Below are positions 24,613 through 33,730 of a stretch of DNA of 64,000 nt, one piece after another. The stretch comes from Caloramator proteoclasticus DSM 10124 (GTDB taxonomy: Bacteria; Bacillota; Clostridia; Clostridiales; Caloramatoraceae), in contig NZ_FQVG01000005.1 in the NCBI RefSeq assembly GCF_900129265.1, positions 17,796-81,795 on the forward strand, read 5' to 3'. The notes under the pieces are model-generated. The model was not told the DNA's origin. It ran no database searches and saw only the letters and a program-made list of their open reading frames with translations. The translations under genes and the position numbers were made by a program. The stretch's first letter is position 1, and every line of letters starts with the position of its first letter.

Positions 24613-25056
24613 TCAAGTTTTTGCATACAAAGGCGTTGGATTATAGAAGCAGTGTTGAGCAATTCTCGTTACGTATATTCCTGTTTTTGTTTTAGGAAAA
24701 TAGGTTGCACATACTGAACTATATGGGTTATAGTACCATAAAGCTCTTCCAAGTCCTGATAGTTTATTTCCCGATAATGCCCAGTCTGCGATTTGATAGT
24801 GAAAATCATCAGGACGCATATTATATATATTTTGTGGATTATATTGTCCATATACTGTAGTTAATGCACAAGTAAACTGAAAGGGCTGAAGTATAACACG
24901 GCGAAGACTACCTTGGCAGACTCTAAAATATTCACCGTAACTTACGTGTACTCTATTCATAACAACAGTTGCTACAGCCTTCATACCAATTTCGCCTTCA
25001 CCTTCTGCTTCGCATTTTATAAGCCTTGCGAATAATTCTCTATCGGATAATGGCAT
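24613..25056 (-). CDS. cwlJ: Spore cortex-lytic cell wall hydrolase CwlJ
   Basis: The 147-aa protein is a bare SleB/CwlJ hydrolase domain with no signal peptide and no peptidoglycan-binding domain, which is the CwlJ form. Motifs are LIKCEAEGEGEIGMKAVATV, VMNRV, FQFTC and ALWYYNP; the glutamate in CEAEGE is the expected catalytic residue. It hydrolyses spore cortex during germination. It is transcribed with gerQ. Confidence 0.9.
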   Translation of the reverse strand: MPLSDRELFARLIKCEAEGEGEIGMKAVATVVMNRVHVSYGEYFRVCQGSLRRVILQPFQFTCALTTVYGQYNPQNIYNMRPDDFHYQIADWALSGNKLSGLGRALWYYNPYSSVCATYFPKTKTGIYVTRIAQHCFYNPTPLYAKT

Positions 25057-25219
25057 ATAATCACCTCTTAAAATCCTAACTAATACTAATATATTCTAAT
25101 TAATGAAAAAAAGTGATATTAAGTTTAAAATTACATTGTTAATAATGTGTACAGAATATTGAATATAAAAATTAATTTATTTAAAATAATAATTAAATAA
25201 AATAAAAAGGGGTGGTGGG

Positions 25220-26401
25220 ATGAAAAAAATCTTTAAAATTAATGTAGTATTTCTTATGATTATATTGCTTACTACATTGATTTCTAACGTCCCTTCTACT
25301 AAAACATTTAGTGCTATAAATAACAAAAAGGTTTATGCTGCAAAAATTAGCCCTGTAGGTTTACTAACAAATAAGTATACAACAGTTTTAAATTTAGAGA
25401 TGAAAAAAAAGGCTCCGATTATAGTGTTATCCGCCAATGGATATACTGAAAAAATAACAGATGCTGCTCTAAATAGAGCAATAAATACAACAAAAGATAT
25501 TAATAATGTTGAAAATATAAGGGTAACAAAACATTATAGTATTAGTAAAAAGAAAAGGGTTTTTGTAGGATATTCATTAAAGATAAATTATAAAAAAGTA
25601 CAAAATACATCTATTTTAAATCAAATTAATGGACAAGCTACAATAGATCAACAATCATATTTACAGAGGTTAGATTTTTTTCTTTTGGATAAGCATAAGG
25701 AATCAAATGATAAACTTAACTATGAAATTGCAAAGGCGATATTTGAGGGTAAAAGTTCAATATTTATAGATAAATCCCTTTACTCTGGTGATATTAAAAT
25801 TCTATCGGCTGCTTTAGAGGATGTACTTTATTCATATTCTGATTTTGCATATCTTAGACAAATAAGATATTCTTCAGACTCTATGGGGACGACAATATAT
25901 TTTGGATATTCACTACCTAAACAGGAAATTTTAAAGATGAATTTAGGGCTATATGATGTAATAAAAAATACTGCTTCAAAAATTGAAACAAAAGTAAATG
26001 AGGCAAATACTATTGAGGAAAAAATAAAAATTATTCACGACTATATTGCCTACAATTTAAGTTATGACGTTGATTTCCTAAAAACAGGTGATGAACAGCA
26101 ATATGCAAGGGACTCCCACGCATACTATGCACTAACAACAAATAAGGCTATATGTGGTGGGTATTCATCGGCCTTTCAAAGATTAGCAAAGTATTTTGGA
26201 ATAGATTCTATAATAGTAGTTGGTACATCAGATGGCGAAGGTCACGCTTGGAACAAAGTAAAGGTAGGAGATGCTTGGCTTCACGTTGATGTTACCTTTG
26301 ATGATCCAATTATGTATGGTTATTCAAGTAAAAATGTGATACGGTATGATTATTTCCTAAAAACAGATGAAGAAATGTCTAAAACTCATAAATGGAATTA
26401 G
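25220..26401 (+). CDS. Secreted transglutaminase-like domain protein
   Basis: The 393-aa protein begins with a hydrophobic signal sequence (residues 5-25) and has a C-terminal transglutaminase/protease-like core: the Cys in [19 protein letters not shown], His in GEGHAWNKV and Asp in HVDVTFDDP. The region 50-250 is uncharacterised. Such proteins in Firmicutes usually act outside the cell on the envelope or peptides; the activity is unknown. Confidence 0.82.
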   Translation: MKKIFKINVVFLMIILLTTLISNVPSTKTFSAINNKKVYAAKISPVGLLTNKYTTVLNLEMKKKAPIIVLSANGYTEKITDAALNRAINTTKDINNVENIRVTKHYSISKKKRVFVGYSLKINYKKVQNTSILNQINGQATIDQQSYLQRLDFFLLDKHKESNDKLNYEIAKAIFEGKSSIFIDKSLYSGDIKILSAALEDVLYSYSDFAYLRQIRYSSDSMGTTIYFGYSLPKQEILKMNLGLYDVIKNTASKIETKVNEANTIEEKIKIIHDYIAYNLSYDVDFLKTGDEQQYARDSHAYYALTTNKAICGGYSSAFQRLAKYFGIDSIIVVGTSDGEGHAWNKVKVGDAWLHVDVTFDDPIMYGYSSKNVIRYDYFLKTDEEMSKTHKWN

Positions 26402-26406
26402 AGTGT

Positions 26407-26436
26407 AAAAGGCGCCAAAGGGTGCCTTTTCTTTTG
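26407..26436 (+). terminator. Intrinsic terminator
   Basis: AAAAGGCGCC and GGTGCCTTTT form a stem followed by a T-rich run after the transglutaminase-like gene. Confidence 0.7.
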
Positions 26437-26484
26437 AGTATTTATTTGGTAACATTAATATATAATTTTGATTGGGGTGATGAT

Positions 26485-27252
26485 ATGAGGATTTACTCTT
26501 GGAATGTTAATGGACTTAGAGCAATTGCTCAAAAGAATTTTTTTGAATGGATAAAGGAAGAAAATCCAGATATTTTATGTATACAGGAAACAAAACTACA
26601 GGAAAATCAGCTAAAGGACGAATTAAAGAATATCGAGGGGTATTTTTCATATTTTAGCTTTGCAGATAAAAAAGGATATAGTGGTGTTGCTACATACACA
26701 AAGATTCAACCTAACGAGGTTAAATATGGTATAGGAATTGAGGAGTTCGATAAAGAGGGCAGAATAGTTATAACAGAGTTTAATGAGTTTACTCTTTTAA
26801 ATATATATTTTCCAAATGGGCAGATGAGTGATGAAAGGCTGGATTATAAATTAAGATTTTATGATGCAGTATTAGACTATTGTAATAGCGAAGTTGAAAA
26901 GGGCAAAAGACTTATAATTTGTGGTGATTATAACACAGCCCACAGGGAGATTGACCTTAAAAATCCAAAGGCAAATGAAAAATATTCAGGATTTTTGCCC
27001 ATTGAGAGGGCTTGGATAGACAAGTTTATTGAAAATGGGTATATAGATACCTTTAGATATTTTTATCCCGAAAAGGTTGAGTATACGTGGTGGAGCTATA
27101 AATTTAAAGCAAGAGAAAAAAATATAGGATGGAGGATTGATTATCATTTTGTTTCAAAGAATTTTATAGATAAAGTAAAGGATGTAAAGATACTAACTGA
27201 TGTTATGGGCTCAGACCATTGTCCTATTATGATAGAGGTTGAAGGAGAGTAA
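26485..27252 (+). CDS. xth: Exodeoxyribonuclease III (AP endonuclease)
   Basis: The 255-aa enzyme cuts abasic sites and degrades 3' ends in base excision repair. Motifs run in order: [44 protein letters not shown] and GSDHCPI, which include the metal and catalytic residues. ATG at 26485 follows GGGGTGATG; an upstream extension is not supported. Confidence 0.94.
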   Translation: MRIYSWNVNGLRAIAQKNFFEWIKEENPDILCIQETKLQENQLKDELKNIEGYFSYFSFADKKGYSGVATYTKIQPNEVKYGIGIEEFDKEGRIVITEFNEFTLLNIYFPNGQMSDERLDYKLRFYDAVLDYCNSEVEKGKRLIICGDYNTAHREIDLKNPKANEKYSGFLPIERAWIDKFIENGYIDTFRYFYPEKVEYTWWSYKFKAREKNIGWRIDYHFVSKNFIDKVKDVKILTDVMGSDHCPIMIEVEGE

Positions 27253-27277
27253 AGAGTGCCTTTTGGCACTCTTTTTT
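27252..27277 (+). terminator. Intrinsic terminator
   Basis: AAGAGTGCC-TTTT-GGCACTCTT followed by a T run, directly after the xth stop. Confidence 0.85.
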
Positions 27278-27337
27278 GTATAAAAGTTGTGATTTTGGGG
27301 AACAATTTATAAGGAATTTTGATATAAGGGTGATGAT

Positions 27338-28243
27338 ATGATTATAGGAATCCCAAATGGACTTTTGAATATAAAATATCGTGATGCAATACAGGAATTT
27401 TTAAACACTATTGGGTTTACAACAGTTGTAAGTCCTAAAACTAATAAGGAAATACTTGACCTTGGAGTATTAAACTGCGTAGACGAGGCTTGTTTGCCTG
27501 TTAAGATATTTCACGGTCACGTTGAATATTTAAGGGATAGGTGTGATATAGTTTTAGTCCCAAGGATAATGAAATTAAATAAAAATGAGTTTATATGTCC
27601 TAAATTTTGTGGTTTACCTGAAATGGTTAAGTACTCACTTGATATTAAAAACATAATTTGCCCAACAATAACAGCCTACAATGAAAAGACTTTAAGAAAT
27701 TCCCTATACAACTTTTCGAAAACCTTTAGAGTTGATAAAGAAAAATTTAAAAGGGCATATAAGGGTTTTAAGAGCAATATATACAAATATAACAAAACAA
27801 GCATATCTAACCCTAATTTAAGAGTACTGTTGCTTGGGCATCCTTATTTAATCTACGATGATTTTATTAATATGAATTTGGCAAAAAAGCTACATCAAAA
27901 TGGGGTAGAAGTATTCACGGAGGATAATATAGAACCATATGATTATACCTATAGATTGATTAAAAAACCATTTTGGACCTTTTTAAGAAGCACATACAAC
28001 TGTGCAATTTCTCTTGTTGAAACAGGAAAAATAGATGGAATTATATATATTTCCTCTTTTGGGTGTGGTATAGATTCCTTTTCGATAGACTTGATTAAAA
28101 AGGATATAGGTAGTTTTCCATATCTTGTGCTTAAGATTGATGAGCATACAGGGGAAGCAGGTATCGATACACGAATAGAAGCATTCATCGATTTATTAAA
28201 GAGGAGGTCAAAAAATGAATATAACATTTCCTCACTTGGGTAA
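27338..28243 (+). CDS. Activase-associated HgdB-like protein, COG3580 type
   Basis: The 301-aa cysteine-rich protein has IGIPNGLLN at the start, then NCVDEACLPVK, FICPKFCGLPE, FGCGIDSF and the end motif DEHTGEAGIDTRIEAFIDLL. These features recur in the second gene (28215), so the two are homologous halves. In many Clostridia these parts are fused to a BadF ATPase as one very large protein of unknown function. The three genes here overlap and form one operon. Confidence 0.78.
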   Translation: MIIGIPNGLLNIKYRDAIQEFLNTIGFTTVVSPKTNKEILDLGVLNCVDEACLPVKIFHGHVEYLRDRCDIVLVPRIMKLNKNEFICPKFCGLPEMVKYSLDIKNIICPTITAYNEKTLRNSLYNFSKTFRVDKEKFKRAYKGFKSNIYKYNKTSISNPNLRVLLLGHPYLIYDDFINMNLAKKLHQNGVEVFTEDNIEPYDYTYRLIKKPFWTFLRSTYNCAISLVETGKIDGIIYISSFGCGIDSFSIDLIKKDIGSFPYLVLKIDEHTGEAGIDTRIEAFIDLLKRRSKNEYNISSLG

Positions 28244-29303
28244 TACATATATTGCAGCTAAGGTACTATTTGATGCACTTGATGTTGAATACACAATCCC
28301 CCCAATCTCTACTAAAAAGACATTAGAAATAGGGTGTCTACATTCTCCTGATGATATTTGCCTTCCCTTTAAGATAATGATTGGGAATTATATAGAAAGT
28401 ATAGAAAAGGGTGCAGATACTGTTCTTATAACAGGAAGCTGTGGGCCCTGTAGATTTGGAGAATATTGTGAACTTCAAAAGAAGGTGCTTATGTCCTTAG
28501 GAAGGCAGATAAATTTTATTGTAATAGATGAGCCATCAAAAATAGGAATAAAAGAGTTTTTAAATAGATTAAGTAGTGTTGCAAAGGATAGCAGGCTTTC
28601 AATCTATAAAAAGATAAAGGCTCTAAATATGGCCCTAAAGGCAATCAATTTAATAGATGAAATAGAAAAAGAATGTAGATTTTTTGCTGGTTATGAAAAA
28701 AACAAAGGTGAATTTTCAAAACTTTTAAAGGATGTAAAAAGAGAAGCAATAGAATCAAAGGGAGCAGAAGGTACCTTAAAGGTATTAGAAAATTATAAAG
28801 ACAAAGTGGATAGGATAGAAATAGATAACTTTAAAACACCAATAAAAATAGGCATTATAGGTGAAATATACACAATAATTGACTCACTATCCAATTTATA
28901 CATAGAGGATATTCTTATGAATTTAGGTGTATCAACAAAAAGAACCCTTTATCCAAGTTGGTGGGTCAAAAATACTGCACTATCTGCACTTAAAATAAAT
29001 AGAAGCCCTATATATAAAGAGGCAAAGCATTATTTAGGAATGTGTATAGGTGGACACGCACAGGAGTGTGTAGGAGAAGCAATGCTAAACTATAAAATGC
29101 GATTTGATGGTCTTATACAAATTTTTCCCGTTGGATGTATGCCGGAGATTGTGTCTAAGGCGATACTACCTGATATAGAGAAAAGATACAATATACCAAT
29201 TCTTTCTTTAGTAGTAGATGAAATGACGGGAGAAGCTGGTTACTATACAAGAATTGAAGCCTTTTTGGATTTGATAGAGGGGAGGAAAAGGATGTGTATT
29301 TAG
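28215..29303 (+). CDS. Activase-associated HgdB-like protein, COG3581 type
   Basis: The 362-aa protein has SPDDICLPFKIMIGN, a cysteine cluster TGSCGPCRFGEYCELQ, GHAQECVGEA, FPVGCMPEIV and the end DEMTGEAGYYTRIEAFLDLI, parallel to its upstream neighbour, which it overlaps by 29 bp. The many cysteines suggest [4Fe-4S] binding, possibly a double-cubane-type centre reduced by the ATPase encoded next. Substrate unknown. Confidence 0.78.
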   Translation: MNITFPHLGNTYIAAKVLFDALDVEYTIPPISTKKTLEIGCLHSPDDICLPFKIMIGNYIESIEKGADTVLITGSCGPCRFGEYCELQKKVLMSLGRQINFIVIDEPSKIGIKEFLNRLSSVAKDSRLSIYKKIKALNMALKAINLIDEIEKECRFFAGYEKNKGEFSKLLKDVKREAIESKGAEGTLKVLENYKDKVDRIEIDNFKTPIKIGIIGEIYTIIDSLSNLYIEDILMNLGVSTKRTLYPSWWVKNTALSALKINRSPIYKEAKHYLGMCIGGHAQECVGEAMLNYKMRFDGLIQIFPVGCMPEIVSKAILPDIEKRYNIPILSLVVDEMTGEAGYYTRIEAFLDLIEGRKRMCI

Positions 29304-30244
29304 GAATAGATGTAGGTTCGGTTAGTACAGATATAGTTGTACTTGATGAAGATTTAAAATTAGTACATAAACTTTATTTAAGAACAAAGGGAAGGCCAAT
29401 CAAGGTAATTCAAGAGGGGCTTTTAATTTTAAGTGAATTTTTTAAAGATGGTGATATAAAGGCAGTTGGAACAACAGGAAGTGGGAGATACTTAGCAAAG
29501 GTTTTAGTAGGTGGAGATATTGCAAAAAATGAAATTACATCCCACGCAGTTGCAGCAGTCAATTTAGACAAAGAGGTAAGAACAATAATAGAAATTGGAG
29601 GACAGGATAGTAAAATAATAACTATTGAAAATGGTGTAGTTACTGATTTTGCTATGAATACTGTTTGTGCAGCAGGTACAGGTTCCTTTTTGGATAGGCA
29701 GGCAGAGAGGCTTGAAATACCGATTGAAAAGTTTGGAGAGTATGCTCTAAAATCTCAAAATCCCGTTAGAATAGCAGGAAGATGTGCTGTATTTGCTGAA
29801 TCGGATATGATACATAAACAGCAGTTAGGATATGATGTTTCTGATATTATAGCAGGACTTTGTAGTGCACTTGCAAGAAATTTTATAAGCAATGTTGCAA
29901 AGGGTAAAAACATTAAGCCTAAAGTTTTCTTCCAGGGTGGGGTTGCAGCAAATATAGGTATGAAAAGGGCCTTTGAAGAACTATTAGATATGGAGGTCTT
30001 TGTACCAGAACATTATGATGTTATGGGAGCAATAGGTGCAGCAATTTTGGCAAAGGAACAGGTAGTTTTAAACAAAAAAACATCCTTTAGAGGTTTTGGA
30101 ATTCACAATACTTTGATAATGCCAAATACGTTTAAGTGCAACGGGTGTTCAAATATGTGTGAGGTCGTAGAATTAAAAGAAGGAGAATTTAAAATAGGTT
30201 ATTTTGGAGATAAATGTGGAAGATGGAGTAGAGTTGCGGTATAA
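29294..30244 (+). CDS. BadF/BadG/HgdC-type ATPase, second activator
   Basis: The 316-aa ASKHA ATPase has GIDVGSVSTDIV, TTGSGRYLAK, EIGGQDSK, NTVCAAGTGSFLD and AGRCAVFAESD; the last two hold the conserved cysteines of the intersubunit [4Fe-4S] cluster. A C-terminal tail (CNGCSNMCEVVEL, DKCGRW) carries more cysteines. GTG at 29294 follows AGGAGGAAAAGG and overlaps the previous gene by 10 bp. It is longer and more canonical than the activator at 3824. Confidence 0.85.
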   Translation: MYLGIDVGSVSTDIVVLDEDLKLVHKLYLRTKGRPIKVIQEGLLILSEFFKDGDIKAVGTTGSGRYLAKVLVGGDIAKNEITSHAVAAVNLDKEVRTIIEIGGQDSKIITIENGVVTDFAMNTVCAAGTGSFLDRQAERLEIPIEKFGEYALKSQNPVRIAGRCAVFAESDMIHKQQLGYDVSDIIAGLCSALARNFISNVAKGKNIKPKVFFQGGVAANIGMKRAFEELLDMEVFVPEHYDVMGAIGAAILAKEQVVLNKKTSFRGFGIHNTLIMPNTFKCNGCSNMCEVVELKEGEFKIGYFGDKCGRWSRVAV

Positions 30245-30314
30245 TTAAAAAAGGGTATGATAAAATAAAAGAATTACAGAAATAGATTTATTTAGATTTA
30301 TAGCAATTTTACTT

Positions 30315-30959
30315 ATGGTCATCTTTCACATAGTCTATGATTTAAATGAGTTTATGGGTATAGATATTAACTATGAAGTTGGGTTTTGGTGTTATATAGG
30401 GAAAGTATCGGGATTGCTTTTTATCATAGTAGCTGGAATAAGTAGCAACTTAGGTAAAAGTCCAATTAAAAAAGCTTTAAAACTTTATATATTTGCATCA
30501 ATTATAACAATTATTTCCTTTATCTTTTTTAAAGAAGAGTATATAAGGTTTGGTATATTACATTTTTTAGCTACTATGACTTTGCTTTCAGTTGTTTTAA
30601 ACAAGTTAAATACTTATTGGCTAATATTAATTCAATTAATATCCTATTTTCTATATAGAATTACTCAGAGTATAAAGATAACAAACCCTTTTTTAATTCC
30701 CTTTGGTTTTACATATTATGGATTTGTATCGGTGGATTATTATCCTATTTTCCCATACATCATCTACTATATACTTGGAATATTTATTTTTAGATTAGTA
30801 TATAAAAGAGGAAATAGAATTTTACCCTTTGAAGTTAAATCTAAATGTATTGAATTTATAAGCAGAAGGTCTCTTGAAATATATTTGCTTCATCAACCCC
30901 TTATCTTGGCAATTTTATATTCTATAAAATTATTACAAAAATTAACTTTTTTAGCCTAA
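30315..30959 (+). CDS. DUF1624-type membrane protein with disrupted 5' end
   Basis: The 214-aa reading frame from ATG 30315 is a polytopic membrane protein of the DUF1624/acyltransferase-like type (VIFHIVYDL, SGLLFIIVAGISSN, HFLATM, LEIYLLHQPLI). The family normally begins about 15 residues earlier with an E-I-D-x-x-R motif. That motif is present upstream in the same frame (about 30264-30314: ITEIDLFRFIAILL), but without a standard start. The nearby ATG at 30257 reads ATG-ATA-AAA-TAA and is one base out of frame; deleting one A from the run would restore MINKRITEIDLF. So the gene has a one-base frameshift at a homopolymer, or an unusual start. Confidence 0.65.
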   Translation: MVIFHIVYDLNEFMGIDINYEVGFWCYIGKVSGLLFIIVAGISSNLGKSPIKKALKLYIFASIITIISFIFFKEEYIRFGILHFLATMTLLSVVLNKLNTYWLILIQLISYFLYRITQSIKITNPFLIPFGFTYYGFVSVDYYPIFPYIIYYILGIFIFRLVYKRGNRILPFEVKSKCIEFISRRSLEIYLLHQPLILAILYSIKLLQKLTFLA

Positions 30960-30976
30960 ATTTAATTGTTTAATAG

Positions 30977-31030
30977 AGCTGCACCCTCCAAAAAATAAAT
31001 TCAGAAATAACAAACAGGAGGTGCAGCTTT
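30977..31030 (+). promoter_or_regulatory. SD-sequestering hairpin of hsp20 (candidate RNA thermometer)
   Basis: AGCTGCACCCTCC (30977-30989) pairs with GGAGGTGCAGCT (31017-31028), 12 bp with one bulged C and a 27-nt A-rich loop. The right arm contains the whole Shine-Dalgarno GGAGG and ends three bases before the ATG. No T-run follows, so it is not a terminator. Heat melting would free the ribosome site, as in known thermometers of small heat-shock genes. Confidence 0.65.
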
Positions 31031-31441
31031 ATGTATTTAAAACCTATTGAACCCTTTAGAGAAATAGAAAGACTGAGAAGACAAATGGATAGTCTATTTT
31101 CCTTTGAAGATTTTGAAAGACCAAGGATAGATGTAATCGAAACTGAAAATGAAGTTAAGGTTAAGGCAGAAATACCTGGCATATCAAAGGATGATTTAGA
31201 CATTGTTGTTTATGATGAAGAGGTAAGAATTTCTGGTGAGTTTAAAAAGTCAGATGAGTATAAGGATGAAAATTTAAGAAGAGTTGAAAGATATTATGGT
31301 AGTTTCTCAAGAGTGGTGCCTCTTCCAGCAGAGGTAAAGGCAGAGGAGGCAAGAGCAGAATATAAGGATGGAATACTAACCTTAACTATACCTAAATCAG
31401 ATAGACAAACAAGTAGGGGTAAAAGAATAAAGCTGCAGTGA
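31031..31441 (+). CDS. Small heat-shock protein Hsp20
   Basis: The 136-aa protein has the alpha-crystallin domain (about 35-130): RIDVIETENEVKVKAEIPG, the loop VPLPAEVKAEEARAEYKDG and the signature GILTLTIPK. N-terminal region is short. These proteins hold unfolded proteins in the cytoplasm until refolding. It is a single gene with a structured ribosome site and its own terminator. Confidence 0.93.
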   Translation: MYLKPIEPFREIERLRRQMDSLFSFEDFERPRIDVIETENEVKVKAEIPGISKDDLDIVVYDEEVRISGEFKKSDEYKDENLRRVERYYGSFSRVVPLPAEVKAEEARAEYKDGILTLTIPKSDRQTSRGKRIKLQ

Positions 31442-31462
31442 GGATAATCCTCACTGTTTTTT
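31437..31462 (+). terminator. Intrinsic terminator of hsp20
   Basis: CAGTGAGGA-TAA-TCCTCACTG followed by TTTTTT overlaps the hsp20 stop codon. Confidence 0.88.
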
Positions 31463-31482
31463 GACACTAAAATTTTTAAGGC

Positions 31483-31510
31483 TTCAAATATTATGATAAT
31501 GTGATATAAT
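31483..31510 (+). promoter_or_regulatory. Promoter of the HesB-like selenoprotein gene
   Basis: TTCAAA (31483-31488), a 16-nt spacer and TATAAT (31505-31510). Confidence 0.5.
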
Positions 31511-31568
31511 TAAATAAAATAATAGAAAATGATTATTTATTACGAAAATGAATAGACGGAGGTGTAGT

Positions 31569-31841
31569 ATGAGGGTTAAAATAAAAGATGAGGTTTTAAA
31601 GGAACTAAAGGATGAACTTCAAAAAAGAGGAAAAACAGCTGTTAGAATATCATTAGAGGGTTTTGGTTGAGGAGGCCCAAGGTTTGGAGTTGTTCTGGAT
31701 GAACAACGTGAAAATGATGATGTATTTGAGTATGAAGGAGTAAAGTTTGTGGCTGATAATGAGTTTGCCTTCCTTATAAATGATTTCGAAATAAACAAGG
31801 ACTATAGAGGATTTAGAATTGGTGGAAGAAGCTATTGTTAA
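31569..31841 (+). CDS. HesB-like selenoprotein (Sec at residue 34)
   Basis: ATG at 31569 follows GGAGGTG. The frame runs to TAA at 31839 with one TGA at 31668-31670, giving 90 aa: ISLEGFG-U-GGPRFGVVLDE, ending FRIGGRSYC. The HesB/IscA-like fold pattern and the GUGGP motif match the known HesB-like selenoproteins of Clostridia, where other members have Cys. A hairpin (GTTGTTC-TGGAT-GAACAAC, 31689-31707) lies 18 nt after the TGA with its loop 26-30 nt downstream, as expected for a bacterial SECIS. Function unknown; an iron-sulfur or redox role is assumed from the fold. Confidence 0.88.
31689..31707 (+). promoter_or_regulatory. SECIS-like hairpin of the HesB-like gene
   Basis: A 7-bp perfect stem GTTGTTC/GAACAAC with loop TGGAT, apical loop 26-30 nt after the UGA. 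Confidence 0.75.
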
Positions 31842-31881
31842 GGGGTTGAAGTTCAACCCCTTTAAATTTGGAGGTGGTATT

Positions 31882-32043
31882 ATGGTTAATAGTAATTGTA
31901 AAAAATGCATATATTTTAAAGAGGGAAAATGCAATGGTGAAGATGTAAGTTGTATTTGTAAGTTTTGCCCAAGGAACTTAAGTATATGTATAACAACAAG
32001 ATGGTGTAGAGAGACTGAATCACCAGTGACCTTTGATGATTGA
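31882..32043 (+). CDS. Small cysteine-rich protein, unknown
   Basis: ATG at 31882 after GGAGGTGG gives 53 aa beginning MVNSNCKKCIYFKEGKC and containing nine or so cysteines or near-cysteine pairs (CKKC, KCN, SCICKFC, ICIT, WCRE). It probably binds a cluster or zinc. It lies 40 bp after the HesB-like selenoprotein and in the same direction, so it may be its partner. I do not recognise a family. Confidence 0.7.
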   Translation: MVNSNCKKCIYFKEGKCNGEDVSCICKFCPRNLSICITTRWCRETESPVTFDD

Positions 32044-32134
32044 AATATAAAAATTAATTTAAATTCCCCTTCAAATATATCAAAATATTTAAAATTGTGA
32101 TATAATTTTATCAAAAGGTATAAAGGGGGATTCT

Positions 32135-33376
32135 ATGAACAAGAATTATAGATTGCATTATCTATTTATTTTCATATTTTTAAGCTTTATTGTATTTGGA
32201 ATTGTACACGATGGATTAATAAATGTAGTTTATGGCTTAGGAAGGATTATAAAGGAGCCAGACATACTAATAACAGACTACTTTGAAGTAGGTGGAATAG
32301 GTGCAACCTTTGTTAATGCTGGTTTGATTGGTATAATAAATACTTCAATTTTTCTAATCTTAAAGGCAAAGGCAAACGGTGCAATAACCGCTGCTATTTG
32401 GACAAGTGTTGGATTTGCTATGTTTGGTAAGAACATAGTAAATATTTGGCCGATTATGTTTGGTGTATGGCTCTATTCAAAATACAAAAGGGAGAGCTTT
32501 TTAAACTATGCACTTATTGCGATATTCTCAACAAATCTTTCACCAACTCTTATTCAATTTAGAGGTCTTGAAATAGTTCATCCTTATTTTAGTATGATAC
32601 TTGGCATATTGATATCTATGTTTATTGGATTTATTTTTCCACCCCTTGCGGCCTATTGTTTAAAATTTCATCAGGGCTATTGCTTATACAATACTGGTCT
32701 TACCGCAGGATTTATAGCTACGATATTAGTTAGTAATGTAAGAGCCTTTGGTGGAGACATACCCAAAAGGCTACTATGGTATAATAATAGAGATGTAGGT
32801 GTAGAATTTATACTTCTATTTACTTTCTTAATTATGATTTTATATTCTATTAAGATTGGTGGTAAAATAAAAGTTGATGAATTAAAGGAATTAAACAAGA
32901 CTTCAGGAAAACTTGTTACAGATTTTACAGTATTATATGGAGAAGACGTAGCACTTTTAAATATGGGCATTATGGGTATTGTATATATGTCTTTTACATT
33001 ATTAATTAGTAATTTAAATGGACCAATTATAGGTGGTTTGTTTACAATAGTTGGATTTTCTGCTCTGGGAAAACATTTAAATAATACGTTACCAGTTGTA
33101 TTGGGTGCAGCGATATCTTCATACTTAAATGTACACAGTTTAACTTCTCCAGCTGTGTTATTGGCAATGCTTTTCTGTACTACATTGGCACCAATAGCAG
33201 GAGAATTTGGACCTATATGGGGTATGGTTGCAGGATTCTTACACGTTTCAATGGCATTAAGTGTAGGCTATCTTCACGCAGGACTTAATCTTTATAACAA
33301 TGGTTTTGCGGGTGGGCTTGTTGCGATGTTTTTAATTCCGTTAATAAGTGCCTATCGTGAAAGGAGAAATGCGTAA
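32135..33376 (+). CDS. DUF1576-type integral membrane protein
   Basis: The 413-aa protein has about eleven to twelve helices and two similar halves (YNTGLTAGFIATI and YNNGFAGGLVAMFLIP; GFAMFGKN and GFSALGKHLNN), the pattern of the DUF1576 family. The repeated halves suggest a permease or channel; the substrate is unknown. It leads a four-gene group (to 34953). Confidence 0.78.
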   Translation: MNKNYRLHYLFIFIFLSFIVFGIVHDGLINVVYGLGRIIKEPDILITDYFEVGGIGATFVNAGLIGIINTSIFLILKAKANGAITAAIWTSVGFAMFGKNIVNIWPIMFGVWLYSKYKRESFLNYALIAIFSTNLSPTLIQFRGLEIVHPYFSMILGILISMFIGFIFPPLAAYCLKFHQGYCLYNTGLTAGFIATILVSNVRAFGGDIPKRLLWYNNRDVGVEFILLFTFLIMILYSIKIGGKIKVDELKELNKTSGKLVTDFTVLYGEDVALLNMGIMGIVYMSFTLLISNLNGPIIGGLFTIVGFSALGKHLNNTLPVVLGAAISSYLNVHSLTSPAVLLAMLFCTTLAPIAGEFGPIWGMVAGFLHVSMALSVGYLHAGLNLYNNGFAGGLVAMFLIPLISAYRERRNA

Positions 33377-33378
33377 AA

Positions 33379-33726
33379 ATGTTGAGCAAAGAGAGAAAAA
33401 AAGTTTTAAGGATAATGGATGAGCTTAACAAATATTTTATAGAAAATACAGATACGTGTCATATAACTTCTACATTGGATTTTAATAAAGAAACCACAAT
33501 AAGATTTAGGGTGCATCTTAAGGATAAAGAGGAGATAGAAAGAGTAAAACAAAAACTTGAAAAGATATTTTCAGTTCAAAGATATAGAGAAGTTGAGGAA
33601 CTTTATTGGAATTTAACCGGAGATGCATATACTTCAGATGAAACTAACTTAGTTGGTATGATGGTTGATGAATTTTCTATAGAAGTAGAAGATGATGTTT
33701 TAATACTTTACTTAATTAGGAGGTAA
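33379..33726 (+). CDS. Conserved hypothetical protein, 115 aa
   Basis: Soluble and charged (MLSKERKKVLRIMDELNKYF; FRVHLKDKEEIERVKQKLEK; EVEDDVLILYLIRR), with no signal peptide or motif I can name. It starts 3 bp after the DUF1576 gene and ends 5 bp before the next, so it belongs to that operon. Confidence 0.7.
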   Translation: MLSKERKKVLRIMDELNKYFIENTDTCHITSTLDFNKETTIRFRVHLKDKEEIERVKQKLEKIFSVQRYREVEELYWNLTGDAYTSDETNLVGMMVDEFSIEVEDDVLILYLIRR

Positions 33727-33730
33727 TAAA

